From Leishmania infantum JPCM5 (lineage: Eukaryota > Euglenozoa > Kinetoplastea > Trypanosomatida > Trypanosomatidae): a stretch of DNA of 64,000 nucleotides. Below the pieces are notes generated by a model that did not search any database, was not told where the DNA came from, and worked only from the letters and a program-made list of their open reading frames with translations. Position 1 is the stretch's first letter, and the number at the start of each line of letters is the position of its first letter. Positions 19,912-29,451 of the stretch are shown here, piece by piece. A program made the translations under genes and the position numbers. The DNA is taken from contig NC_009415.2 of NCBI RefSeq assembly GCF_000002875.2, positions 196,001-260,000 of the forward strand, written 5' to 3'.

Positions 19912-21057
19912 GCTTGTGTCGTGGGAGAGAGAGAAACCAAAAAAAAAGTCGCGCGAGACGGTGCAGAAAAACAAGAGAAAATACGCCTATGCAGAGCAGG
20001 CGAGACGGATCGGAAGCAGAGGAAGCTCACAGCAGAAGCTGCATTTACAGCAGGATGTCGGTGTGCGGTGGGTGAGCGCGAGCGTGGCATGCAGCGAAGA
20101 GAGGGAGAAATGGAATAGGGCCAGAGGGAGGTGGAGAACAGAGCAGAGAGAGCATCATGCATGTGCTATCGGGGGCGGGGGGAGGGGCCACTGCCGACCT
20201 GGAAGTGTTTTTCAGGCACTCAAGAGGACGGCGCCGTGGCTGTCACACAGGACCCACGGTACAACAGGCATGGGTGCGCGAACGATGCGCGCCCGCCTCA
20301 ACCATGCCTGCCTGGGCATCGTCTCTTCAGCGGAATGCAACGTCTCCTACATGCACTGCCGGTCCAAGGAAAGAGAGATGAAGAGAAGCAACAAAGACAC
20401 ACACACACACACACACACACACCACTGCACAGGTGGAGACATACAGATACACCCGATTGCCCGCCTCGGGTATCTTGGCGCTCGTCTTCTGCTCGCAGTT
20501 CGGCGAAGAGGGCTTCCACATTTTGCTTCCGTTTTACGGGTGTTTGACCCCCTCGTCTTCGATTTCCACGCACACCTGCGGCTCACCTCTGATGTCTACA
20601 CATCAACGTACTAGGCTTGTGCGCCACATTCTGAAAGGGGAATGGGCGAGGCCACGAGGAGCGTGGCCGCCGCCTCGCTGCAGACGGTCGCGAGGGAGAA
20701 ACAAGGAGGGACAAGGTGAAGTTTCTTGTTCTCTTTGTGTTGCGTGTCTCTGCCGGTCCACGGACACGTGGTTGTGAGAGCTGACGTGTGTGCACCTTCA
20801 CACAGCGAAACAAGAAACAAGGTAAGTAACAAAAGGCATTGCAAGCGTGAAGGCTAGAGGCGCATAGAAGAGACAGAGACGGCGGGGCACAGAGAGGTTA
20901 CGTATATGGCGGTAGGGCCCTCGGCCCTTCCGCTGCATCGCACACGGGGAGCCTCCTCCCCTCCCCCTCCACCCATCCAAAAAAAAAGGCTCCTTGCTCT
21001 CCGCTCCTCCTCTACAACCGCCTGCGCCTGCCGTTGGTCCGACTTTATGTCGACTTT
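19912..21057. other. 1.1-kb spacer between permease 3 and the hydroxylase
   Basis: No gene seen. The complement of 19931-19950 is a polypyrimidine tract immediately upstream of permease 3. A (CA)n microsatellite lies at 20397-20422. The rest is probably the hydroxylase 3' UTR. Confidence 0.7.
20397..20422. repeat. (CA)n microsatellite
   Basis: About thirteen uninterrupted AC units lie in the likely 3' UTR of the hydroxylase gene. Confidence 0.9.
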
Positions 21058-21882
21058 TCACACTGCCTTCTTGAGGCTCTTCGCCGACTCCTCCGAGGGC
21101 AGCCCCTCGGCCTGGAAGGTGCCAAACACCCAGTCCCAGAGCATGATGTACTGCCCAAAGTTGACGCGCGGCTGCCGGTGGTGGTAGTCGTGTGCCTTCA
21201 CGTTGAACAAGTACGGAATGTGTAAGTCCACGCGGGTGTGGTTCAGGCTGGCGAGAGTGCCGCCAAGAAAGATGAAGATGATAGCCGTCAGTGCGTGCAC
21301 CTGGCCCACGGGCGTCAAGCGTGTCAGCAGGTACAGCGCCAGCAGGTGCAGGTACTCGCCCGAGACGTACTCGATTGGGTTATCATTGATGGCGTCGGTG
21401 TTGCCGCGAAAGGGAGACATCTGCCGATGATGATGCTTGTGAATGAGGGAGTAGATGGGGGGCCAGTGAAGGGTCCAGTGGAACAGTGTGTAGAAGAAGT
21501 CGTAGAGAATGAAGAGCGCCGGCAGGTGTACCGGCAGCCACAGCACCGACCGCACCACGGCAGGGCCGTCCAGGAAGTCGGGTGACATGCGGCTCACCTC
21601 TGTGTTGCGGATGAACTGGTACGTGTGGTACACGAAGACGGCGGTCACCGCCTTGGCAAAACCAACGTACAACTTGTCCTTCACCGTCAGCTTCTCTAGA
21701 GGCTTCACACGCTCGGGAATGCGCCCCTTCACCACCGCCGCGATGACAGGGATGACGACGCTGCTGTACACACCGAAGCTCACAAAGATGATTCCCAGAA
21801 ACGCGGCCTGGATGCCGTACTTCTGCGCCGGCGTCAGCGCCTCCATGTCGAAGGAGGCCATCTTGGCGTAGAGAGGCTCCAT
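21058..21882 (-). CDS. Fatty acid hydroxylase / sterol desaturase family protein (274 aa)
   Basis: This is a membrane di-iron oxygenase of the family that includes C-5 sterol desaturase, C-4 methylsterol oxidase and alkane/fatty-acid hydroxylases, expected in the ER. The three histidine boxes are visible: HWTLH at about residue 139, HKHHH at about 153, and HDYHH at about 236. Hydrophobic segments lie at about 25-50, 70-90, 105-130 and 190-215, as in the family. Length is typical. The exact substrate cannot be told; sterol C-4 or C-5 chemistry is possible. An alternative start is Met8 (MASFDMEAL). The C-terminus (SLKKAV) has lysines near the end but no exact KKXX signal. Confidence 0.88.
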   Translation of the reverse strand: MEPLYAKMASFDMEALTPAQKYGIQAAFLGIIFVSFGVYSSVVIPVIAAVVKGRIPERVKPLEKLTVKDKLYVGFAKAVTAVFVYHTYQFIRNTEVSRMSPDFLDGPAVVRSVLWLPVHLPALFILYDFFYTLFHWTLHWPPIYSLIHKHHHRQMSPFRGNTDAINDNPIEYVSGEYLHLLALYLLTRLTPVGQVHALTAIIFIFLGGTLASLNHTRVDLHIPYLFNVKAHDYHHRQPRVNFGQYIMLWDWVFGTFQAEGLPSEESAKSLKKAV

Positions 21883-22448
21883 GGCGTAGAGGTTGGTGTG
21901 TGAGTGAGCCTCTAGTCGCTTCTATCGAAGGAGAGGGAGGAGGAGGGGGGGGTGTAAGCGAGAAGCGTCCTCGAGAGGCACACGCACACGCAGAGAGAGA
22001 GAGAGGCTGGCTGCTGCGTAATGCGAGTGACTATGTTTGCCGCGTTTTCTTTTTTCCTGAGCAGGAAGCGCTTCTCTGGCGCACGATGAACAGAGGGTGG
22101 ATGCAGGGGGAGGAAAGGACTGGGATGGAGAAGAGGCGACGCGGGAGGAGATGTGCAGCCAGAGACGGGGTGGCATGAACACTGCCGGTGTCTCTCTCTC
22201 CCCGTGTAGCGGAGGATTCACAACAGGCGGCGGCACAAGCATCCTTTGATCCTTCATCTTCGCCTAACAAGGGAGAGAGCGAGGGACGCCTTCATTATTA
22301 GTATGGCGTTTTCTTTGTTCTTGAGCTACGCTGCCGTGGAGAGGAGCGTCATCGACTCGTTGCCTCTCGTATGCATGTGCACACGTGTACAGGTAGGCAC
22401 CGCCACCAAGCCCAATGTAAACAGCCGTCCTTGTGACGCCTTTGAGGC
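21883..22448. other. Spacer between hydroxylase and SNARE-like gene
   Basis: Purine-rich on the plus strand at about 21925-22005, including a GA run near 21993-22004, which is a pyrimidine tract for the hydroxylase mRNA. No gene seen. Confidence 0.65.
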
Positions 22449-23825
22449 TCACAAGTCATCCCGAAACTCAGCGTTAAGGTTCTCCTCATGAGACGACGGC
22501 GGCGAAACCTCTTGCACAGTTTCTGCTGGGGCTGGGGAGTCCATCGCCACGGGCTCTTCTGCCTCGTAAGGTGCTGGCGGCGAGACATGCACCTCTGAAA
22601 GAGGCGGCGCGGCAGTGGTCACTGGCCCAGTCGCCGAGGCGACAGTGCTTTGGGGAGGAGATGCGCGGCTGTCGTGGGTGCAGAGCCGATGTCTGCGATA
22701 CACCGTCGGCTTTGGCACAACGCTAATGAGCAGCAACACGCAGCCCGTCACCGCGATGATGGACGCCATCACAAGCACTTGCTTGAGAAAGGCCCACATT
22801 GGCTGTAGCACCGTGCGCCACAGGATGGGCATGCCCGGCACGAACCTTAGCGTCCACGGAACACGCGCCGCCTCGGCCACATAGGAGACGCGATCGAGTT
22901 CGTGCATGTGGGCCTGACCCTTGGCCACGCCATCCGACAAAAGGTCGGCGGCGGACTTCATCTTCGCCTTCTCCTGCTCCATCAGCGCGCTCATCTGCAG
23001 AGCGCCGTCTTTCATCTGGTGAATGGCTTGCTGGATGTCCTCCATGATGCGGTCCTCTGCGGTGATGGCGGCACCGACAGCAGAGGACGTGCCGAACGGA
23101 TACCCCGCAAAGGACGCCGCAGCGCTGGTTCTTCTCTCCCTGAAACCGGGTTCCTCTTTCGTCTGGGCTACGCTCCCTCGCACCAGTGACGAGTCCTGCA
23201 CGTCAGCTCCAGCAGGAGAGGCGCCTTCGATGAAGTGCACTGCAGCCGGCGGAATGCACGCTGCATGAGGCGGCACAACATCCACGTAGATGTGGCACTT
23301 CCTACTGAAGGAGGTCGCAGCGACAGCGGTGAGGCCGCACTCGAGCGTACGAGGGGCAGTGCCCACACAACTGACAGGGAGATGCGCAAGTGTGGGGGTT
23401 TGCGAGAGATACTGCGCCAGAAGCCGCTGTGCAGCGTCGGCATCCTGCAGAAGGTGGGTGAGACGCCCTGGCAGCTCTTGCCGGTAGTACGCCCGCAGGG
23501 GAGAAGTCACATCGTCGTCTGCTGGCTCCGCCGTCTCTTGCGTGTTTCCAGTCTTAGTGAGCGATGCCTCTGCGACACGTTTCTCGAGCCGTCTGGCTTC
23601 GCGAAGAAGCTCCCCGAGACGCCGAACGCAAGAAGTACTGGCACGGCCACCTTTGTGATGGGATGGAGAAGAGCCTCCTGTCGAGGATGACATTAACAGC
23701 TCTACTTGCTTCACACATCGACCGAGACGGTGATGCAAGGCGTAGATGTCCGCAGCGAAGTGCTTTTCCGCATTATCCGATAGCAGGTGTGGCGGCGCAG
23801 ATGCCTCTGAGGCTGTGAAACCCAT
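22449..23825 (-). CDS. Single-pass membrane protein with SNARE-like helix (458 aa)
   Basis: Function is not certain. The N-terminal half has two helical stretches (about residues 20-45 and 65-90) and a region with Ser/Ala-rich linkers. Residues about 257-313 form an amphipathic helix with heptad-spaced hydrophobic residues (IMEDIQQAIHQMKDG...). One hydrophobic segment at about 347-370 (VMASIIAVTGCVLLLISVV) follows. A helix of this kind just before a membrane anchor resembles ER Q-SNAREs of the USE1/SEC20 type. Against this, a canonical SNARE is tail-anchored, while here about 88 Pro/Ala-rich residues follow the membrane segment. I infer a SNARE-like or tether-like role at low confidence. The start at 23825 is the first Met. 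Confidence 0.8.
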   Translation of the reverse strand: MGFTASEASAPPHLLSDNAEKHFAADIYALHHRLGRCVKQVELLMSSSTGGSSPSHHKGGRASTSCVRRLGELLREARRLEKRVAEASLTKTGNTQETAEPADDDVTSPLRAYYRQELPGRLTHLLQDADAAQRLLAQYLSQTPTLAHLPVSCVGTAPRTLECGLTAVAATSFSRKCHIYVDVVPPHAACIPPAAVHFIEGASPAGADVQDSSLVRGSVAQTKEEPGFRERRTSAAASFAGYPFGTSSAVGAAITAEDRIMEDIQQAIHQMKDGALQMSALMEQEKAKMKSAADLLSDGVAKGQAHMHELDRVSYVAEAARVPWTLRFVPGMPILWRTVLQPMWAFLKQVLVMASIIAVTGCVLLLISVVPKPTVYRRHRLCTHDSRASPPQSTVASATGPVTTAAPPLSEVHVSPPAPYEAEEPVAMDSPAPAETVQEVSPPSSHEENLNAEFRDDL

Positions 23826-24312
23826 GCTCTGAGTAGTGTGTGGGAAGGAGGAGGCGTACGTGGTCTGCCTATCAAGCGTCTAATACTGTACAGTTGCCTG
23901 TGCAGGAGCGGGGAGAAAACAGAGGAGGTGAGGAGAGCAAGGCGCACCAGTTTCCGAGAGATACACAGAAGGGGGGAGGGAAAGATAGAGATAGCTCGTG
24001 CATTGATGATGAGCATGCAAGTCTCGAGCACTCCACGGACATAGCGGCGAGCCGCAGCAGCATGCGGATGTTTGTTTTACTTCCCGCCTCGACATCTCAT
24101 CACGGCGGCCTCACCACACCGTGCCCACCTTCTTTAGCGAGAACAGAGCAGTGTGAGGGGCCGGAGGCAGGGGCAGGAGCAGGGGGCTGCGCCACTTCGC
24201 CTCTTCCTCTTCACACAAACGCATACGGCACTGACTGCTGCCCACACCGTGTTCGGTTGCCGAATTCGTTCGGGAGAGCCTCGCCATTCTCCCACCTTCA
24301 CGACGGCACTTC
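23826..24312. other. Spacer between SNARE-like and SBP2-like genes
   Basis: About 490 bases without a gene. The plus strand is G/A-rich at 23900-23990, giving a pyrimidine tract for the SNARE-like gene. Confidence 0.65.
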
Positions 24313-25992
24313 TCACCTCTCTTCGACCATGGTCGTCTCCATCTCTGCTGTGTAGGCGGTCGTCAAGTATCGCGCGTAGCTCATCACCGCCTTGAGAGCC
24401 TCGCGATTCTTTTCAGCTTGCAGCACCGCCACACAGCCCACCTTGCTGCCCTTCGCGTACAGCGCGTAGGAGAGTCGTTGGCGTGACAGGCAGGACACGC
24501 AGAGGGGCGGTGCTCGGGTGCTGTGGCCGTTGAAGCGTGCGACGGTGTCCCGCTCGGCAGGACCGGTAACTCCGCAGAGCTGCTGCACAAGCTGAACAGC
24601 TTCGTGCAGCGTCTGGAACGCCTTCTTCCGTGTTGATTTGCTTGCTGGACGCGCAGAGGGCGAGGCCGTCCGATGAACACCAGGCGCGGTGACTGAGGGC
24701 TGAGGTGGTGGTGGTGGTGGTGCCGAGACGGGAACCTCGATCGCTTCGACATCTGTCGCCAGTAGAACAAGCCGCACGCGCCCCGCCTTTAGACACTTCA
24801 GCACCTCCTGAAAGCCCACAACGTATCGCTGCCTCGCCTTGAACTGCAGCGGCTGCTTCTGCTTCAAGTCGCGTTGCTCCTTGTAGAGACCCTGCAGCAG
24901 CGTGAAGCAGAGGTCATCAAGCGCGTCGGTGAGTACGTTCGTGCAGTAGGCTGCAGCGAAGAGCGAGGACTTCATTGCACGCTGTGACCGCGAAAGCGCC
25001 GTGCTCGGCGGCGACGAAGACGGGGCGGGGATCATTGTTTTGCATGCGTCGGGCAAGGTGTCGAGGTCTGCTACGTCGCCATTCATGAAGTGACGCACTA
25101 CCGCTTGAAGGTGCGCTTCGGCGCGCAGCTGTGGGTAGCGGCCGGTGCGCTGATCCACCCACGCGCTGCGCGGGTGTTGGCCCACACCCAGCCATGTCGA
25201 GGGTGGGTGAAAGCTCCGGTACGTATACGGCAGCGCAGCGTCGCCGGAAGAAACCGTTGTGCGCGTCTCTTGCACATCCGTACCAGTTGTATCAGACAGT
25301 GCTCGACTGACTCTACCCACATCGCTTCTCAAGGGGCCTTGTAGCGCACGGGCCTTCAACTCACGCCGCAGCCGCAGCTGGCAAGCGTGAATGCGCCTCT
25401 TCAGCCTCCCCGCCTGCCTGTATCGGCGACCCTTCATGGCCGCGTCCAGACTTGCGTAGAGTGAGTTCATCGCCGCCACGGCGCACTTGACGGCTGCCTG
25501 GGAATAGAGACACTCCCTGCGCGTGCCCACGTCAGCACAGGGGTCACCGTCACTCTCTCTGTCACTGGCCCACTCCTTTGTAGAGGATGAGGAGCTGGAG
25601 AGAACCGGAGAAGCCTCGAAGTGCTCCAGTTGTGGAACTGCACCAGCGCTGATGTGCGGCTCTGCTGTCGGCAAGCAGTCCAGCACCCACTGCCGCTGCG
25701 CGTGGATGCCGCGCTTCAGTTTCGTGAAGCGTGCGCGGTGGTTGAAGGGGGTCACGGCGTTGGGATTTGACTTTTTGTTTTTGATCCTCAGCTGATGCAC
25801 CTTGCCTCCGCTTCTCGCGGCAGTGTGACGTGGCTGCGACATGCTCGCCTTGTGGAGGAGGGAGGAACACGTCTGCAGCGGCTGCGCAGTCGCCGGTGTC
25901 GACGTCAATGGAGGCGCCTTCATCGTCTTCTTGTGGATGAGCTGTTCCTGCTGTCTGGACCGCTCCAGCGACGCTTTCTGAGGGCGGGGCAT
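24313..25992 (-). CDS. SECIS-binding protein 2-like, L7Ae RNA-binding domain (559 aa)
   Basis: SBP2 binds the SECIS element of selenoprotein mRNAs and recruits the Sec-specific elongation factor. The C-terminal third (about residues 345-545) reads like the SBP2 version of the L7Ae/L30e domain. It has a leading helix (LTDALDDLCFTLLQGLYKEQ), then KARQRYVVGFQEVLKCLKAG, a hydrophobic strand VRLVLLATDVEAI, a helix AVQLVQQLCG, the LSRQRLSYALYAK segment equivalent to RKALGRAL, and a final strand VGCVAVLQ before a C-terminal helix. An insertion of Pro/Ser-rich residues sits between the LATDVEAI strand and the following helix. The N-terminal part is basic and disordered. Leishmania is known to make selenoproteins. 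The call rests on pattern recognition of the domain. A different L7Ae protein is the main alternative. Confidence 0.72.
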   Translation of the reverse strand: MPRPQKASLERSRQQEQLIHKKTMKAPPLTSTPATAQPLQTCSSLLHKASMSQPRHTAARSGGKVHQLRIKNKKSNPNAVTPFNHRARFTKLKRGIHAQRQWVLDCLPTAEPHISAGAVPQLEHFEASPVLSSSSSSTKEWASDRESDGDPCADVGTRRECLYSQAAVKCAVAAMNSLYASLDAAMKGRRYRQAGRLKRRIHACQLRLRRELKARALQGPLRSDVGRVSRALSDTTGTDVQETRTTVSSGDAALPYTYRSFHPPSTWLGVGQHPRSAWVDQRTGRYPQLRAEAHLQAVVRHFMNGDVADLDTLPDACKTMIPAPSSSPPSTALSRSQRAMKSSLFAAAYCTNVLTDALDDLCFTLLQGLYKEQRDLKQKQPLQFKARQRYVVGFQEVLKCLKAGRVRLVLLATDVEAIEVPVSAPPPPPPQPSVTAPGVHRTASPSARPASKSTRKKAFQTLHEAVQLVQQLCGVTGPAERDTVARFNGHSTRAPPLCVSCLSRQRLSYALYAKGSKVGCVAVLQAEKNREALKAVMSYARYLTTAYTAEMETTMVEER

Positions 25993-26476
25993 GTCTCTCC
26001 ATCACCGAATGGCCGTGCAGCTTGGTGTTTGAGGGCACGGTAAGTGGTGCTGGGAGCACCACGTGAGGAGGCGGGGAGGAGGATGGGTGATAAAGATGCG
26101 CCCACACACACGAGAATCGCAAAGAAAAAAAGGAATGCAAAGGAAATATACGCGAGAAGTTCTGGAGGGAAAGTCGGAGACGGCGGTGCATAGAGGGATA
26201 AGGTGTTTGCGTGAGCTGTGCCGCACCATAGTGCTACAACATCATGGGAGTCGCGCCTCTCGCCTCCCTTGCTAAGGATGGGAAACAAGGAGAAGTCAAA
26301 CTCGTGCCGTGTCATGACACGCTCGCACGCGCGCACGTTACGTTGCTGCTGCACCCTGTGCTCTCATTCGTTTTGTCTCCTATGATCCGGTGCCTGTGAC
26401 CGCGACGCGCGCACACACGCACCTCCCCCCTGTTATCCCCCTGCTCGGTACTGCCCTTCTGCCGCTGTGGGCGTTC
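25993..26476. other. Spacer between SBP2-like and beta-barrel-like genes
   Basis: About 480 bases, no gene seen. The minus strand has pyrimidine tracts near 26130-26170 that could serve the SBP2-like mRNA. Confidence 0.6.
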
Positions 26477-28927
26477 TCAGTCGTCAAAACGCCAGGTCAG
26501 CCCGCACCTCAGGTGCTGGAACGTCTCCACCGGCGACACACGCAGGAACGGCATGCCGCCCGCTGCCGTTGCGGGCTCAGCGGCGGAGGAGTCAGCATTC
26601 GAGAGCCCGCTTTGCAGCCCCCACCCAAACCCGGCGCTTCCATTCACGCCTTTGCCGCTCGCTGCCTCGCCAGCGCGGGGCTGGAAGGCGGCAAACCAGC
26701 TCAACGAGCACTCGAACTTGCGAGGGACAATTTCGTTGAAGGGGGTGACGGCGAGACGAGGTATCTGCGAGGCGAAGGAGAAGCCGACAGAGGCGCGCGG
26801 GTAGTCGCTCACGCTGTCCACCATGCAAGCGTTGGCGAAGGCCGTCAGCGAGGTGCCCCTCCACCGGCTCCCAGCTGTCGGCGTCGAGTCTTCCGCGTTT
26901 CCTTCATCCATCCCCGTCCTGTTCTCTTTGGCGCCACCGGAGCTGTCGTTCTCTTGTAGTGGCGGTGCCGCAGCGCCGCGGCTCCTCTTCACGCGTGCGC
27001 TGTTTCCCGTCTGCATTCCTCCATTCAGCGTCAGCTCCGCTGAGACCAGCGAGTACCACCGCCGTGCGTGATGGAGGCCGTTGTAGTCGTTCTTGAAGCC
27101 ACGTACGAGAGCGGCGTCCCACCGAGGCCCCTGAGTCGCCCAGAAGTACGGGTGCGTGCAAACTCGCTCCATCCAAGAGCCGCTTGCCTCGGCCGAAGAT
27201 GGAGTAGTGTTCGCCAACTCCAAGCCTGTGCCCTCGGTGGCCACCGATGGCGGAGCCACAACAGCACCCGCCTCCAGTGGCACAACCGCGGCAGACTGGT
27301 TGCGCAGCGTCAGCGTCCACCGCGAAGACAGAGGCACCTGCACCCACGACTCCGAGCACAATTTGCCAAAGATGGTCAGGAGAGATGACTGCGCGGAGGC
27401 TGACTTCGCCGATTCTGCGCCGTTTGTGCAACCGCCCATGTGACACAGCTCCACTCCCGGCCCGCCTGACCAGCGCATGCGATAGAGACCGCGTGGCGCA
27501 TCGTCGAGCGAGTGCGAGCCAGTCGCTCCGTCAGATTCGCTCGTGAAGACTCTGGCTGCAGCAGGTCGCACCCAACGCTGCCAGATCCCGGGAAGCGCAA
27601 AGTGCTGCACACTGCTGTCGTAGACGTCCTCGATACGCAGCTGGAATAATGCATCGTCTGGGCCCGCTGACGCCATCGCCTTCTTGGAATACTTCTTTGA
27701 AATGGAGGAGGGTGCGGAGACCGCGCGCTGGTGCTTCATGCCACTGTGCAGCACCGTGGCGCGGGTCGCGGAAATGAGGGTGCTGTGGCGTGGGTTGCCT
27801 TGGCTCGTCTTGACGGAGACCAAGTCCTCCAGCAGCGTCACCCGCTGCACCTTCGCCCTTTCAGGTGCATACTGACGCTCCGTGCGGGCCTGCTGGTGAG
27901 CGACAGAGACTTCCACCGTGTCCGCCCAGTTGCGGTGCTCTGGTGCCGTCGCCGGGTTGATGAGCGCATAGGTGAGGCTGTGATGCAGCCCCCCCCGCGT
28001 CGCTGATTCATCGCTCGGTTCATCACAAGTTGCACGCGCCGGCCCTGCGGCTCCCGCAGCCGGGTTGTTTTCTTCCACCTCCCAGCTCGCGCTGCCGCGC
28101 ACGTAGTACGGCACACTCTGCGGGCTTTCCAGCGACTTGCCAGGAGCGCTGGAGAGCGCTTTTGGGTCACGCGTATCCACGACGGGGTGCCCCGACTGCG
28201 GAAATATGAGGAAGCGCGCCTGATCGATGCGGCTTGGCGCGCTCACATAGCCTCCCAGGAGTGGTCGCCAGCTGCGTGGGATCCACCGCTCTGCCCCGGC
28301 GGACGAGCTGGGAGTTTCGTGGTCGACGTTTTCCTCGCCCAGAACGCGGCACCAGTATGCCTGCTTCTCCTTCCGGACGGCATTTTCCAGCAGATCCTCC
28401 ACTTTTGGCGTGGGGCCACCGCTGGTGGCCACTATGGCAGCCGCGGAGCTGTCCTTTGCCTTGCGCGTTTCCTTCTTGGCGCGCCTCCTCGCCTCACTAT
28501 CCGCCCGGGTGCTGATGACGAGGGTGCAGGGCCCTTTCGCTCCGTTTGTGGTGTGCTCCGCACCGTTCGAGGAATACTGCTTTGCGCGATGCATCTCGAC
28601 CGCCGTGGCTGGCGTGCCAGCATTCCTGCCAGGATCATGCCGGTAGCTGGCGTTCAGAGGATGAATCGGGTGCGACGGGAAGGAAAAGGCCCGCCAACGC
28701 AGCTCATCGCAGGCCACTACGTCGTTCTCGAGGCGCTGCAGGAGGGCTGAATCAATGCGCAGCTGCTTTCCTTTCGAGCCTGCAGAAGACGTCTCCACTA
28801 CAGGCTTGATGTTGGCGTACTTGCGCTGCAGCCAGGAAAAGCACGCATCACGTGGCACATCTACGTAGCCAATATCGAGCTGTAATGGAATTGTGCCCGA
28901 GTCCTCTTGAGCACCAGCCGCATCCAT
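26477..28927 (-). CDS. Large conserved-type protein, possible Omp85-superfamily beta-barrel (816 aa)
   Basis: I do not recognise a full-length match. Two features suggest the Omp85/Sam50 superfamily. The first is an isolated VRGF at residues 608-611, the signature of the loop-6 motif, followed by a segment with alternating residues (WYSLVSAELTL). The second is the C-terminus: RASVGFSFASQIPRLAV and FECSLSWFAAF look like amphipathic beta-strands. The last strand, RCGLTWRF at 807-814, fits the mitochondrial beta-signal (polar-x-Gly-x-x-hydrophobic-x-hydrophobic), two residues from the end. The protein is longer than usual Sam50, with Ser/Ala/Gly-rich inserts between predicted strands. The N-terminal 100 residues (DIGYVDVPRDACFSWLQ) could be a soluble domain. 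A generic mitochondrial protein without a barrel is the alternative. Confidence 0.8.
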   Translation of the reverse strand: MDAAGAQEDSGTIPLQLDIGYVDVPRDACFSWLQRKYANIKPVVETSSAGSKGKQLRIDSALLQRLENDVVACDELRWRAFSFPSHPIHPLNASYRHDPGRNAGTPATAVEMHRAKQYSSNGAEHTTNGAKGPCTLVISTRADSEARRRAKKETRKAKDSSAAAIVATSGGPTPKVEDLLENAVRKEKQAYWCRVLGEENVDHETPSSSAGAERWIPRSWRPLLGGYVSAPSRIDQARFLIFPQSGHPVVDTRDPKALSSAPGKSLESPQSVPYYVRGSASWEVEENNPAAGAAGPARATCDEPSDESATRGGLHHSLTYALINPATAPEHRNWADTVEVSVAHQQARTERQYAPERAKVQRVTLLEDLVSVKTSQGNPRHSTLISATRATVLHSGMKHQRAVSAPSSISKKYSKKAMASAGPDDALFQLRIEDVYDSSVQHFALPGIWQRWVRPAAARVFTSESDGATGSHSLDDAPRGLYRMRWSGGPGVELCHMGGCTNGAESAKSASAQSSLLTIFGKLCSESWVQVPLSSRWTLTLRNQSAAVVPLEAGAVVAPPSVATEGTGLELANTTPSSAEASGSWMERVCTHPYFWATQGPRWDAALVRGFKNDYNGLHHARRWYSLVSAELTLNGGMQTGNSARVKRSRGAAAPPLQENDSSGGAKENRTGMDEGNAEDSTPTAGSRWRGTSLTAFANACMVDSVSDYPRASVGFSFASQIPRLAVTPFNEIVPRKFECSLSWFAAFQPRAGEAASGKGVNGSAGFGWGLQSGLSNADSSAAEPATAAGGMPFLRVSPVETFQHLRCGLTWRFDD

Positions 28928-29451
28928 GACCGCTGTCGTGCTCAGCGCCGATTATTGCAGCTCTGATGCCTGAGCATGAGCGAAAAGAAAAGAGGTGATT
29001 AAGACGCCTTCCTCCACACTTATGCTTGAGCGTGTAGTCCTGTGCTGTGCGGTAGAGAGAGAGAGGCGGGAGCACGTGGGTGTCATGTGCAGGGTGGGGC
29101 GAAGCAGCGCTGTTCTGCGCACGGCTACCCCCCCCGCCTTTTGCGGTTTCTCATCATCACATATCTCGCGGCTCTCCCGTCAGCGCACCCGCGGGGGCAC
29201 GAGGCGGAGTCACGATTTACACAACTGTGGAGAAAGAAGGGGCAGAGCGACAGAGAGAGGCGTGTGCCCACGCCCACCGCTCCTGTTCTTCGCCCTCCTT
29301 TGGGGGCTTTTCACCTTCCCTCATCTCTGGATCGTCCATTTCTTTCGCCTTTTTTGAACAGCCGAACAAACACACCAAGCACACCACGATGCCAACACGC
29401 CAAGTGGACCTCGAGCCGGCGACGATATCTTCGCCAGCACAGGATCGCTCG
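28928..29451. other. Spacer between beta-barrel-like gene and mitochondrial protein 1
   Basis: About 520 bases with no gene. GA-rich patches near 29056-29072 and 29220-29260 give pyrimidine tracts on the transcribed strand. Confidence 0.65.
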
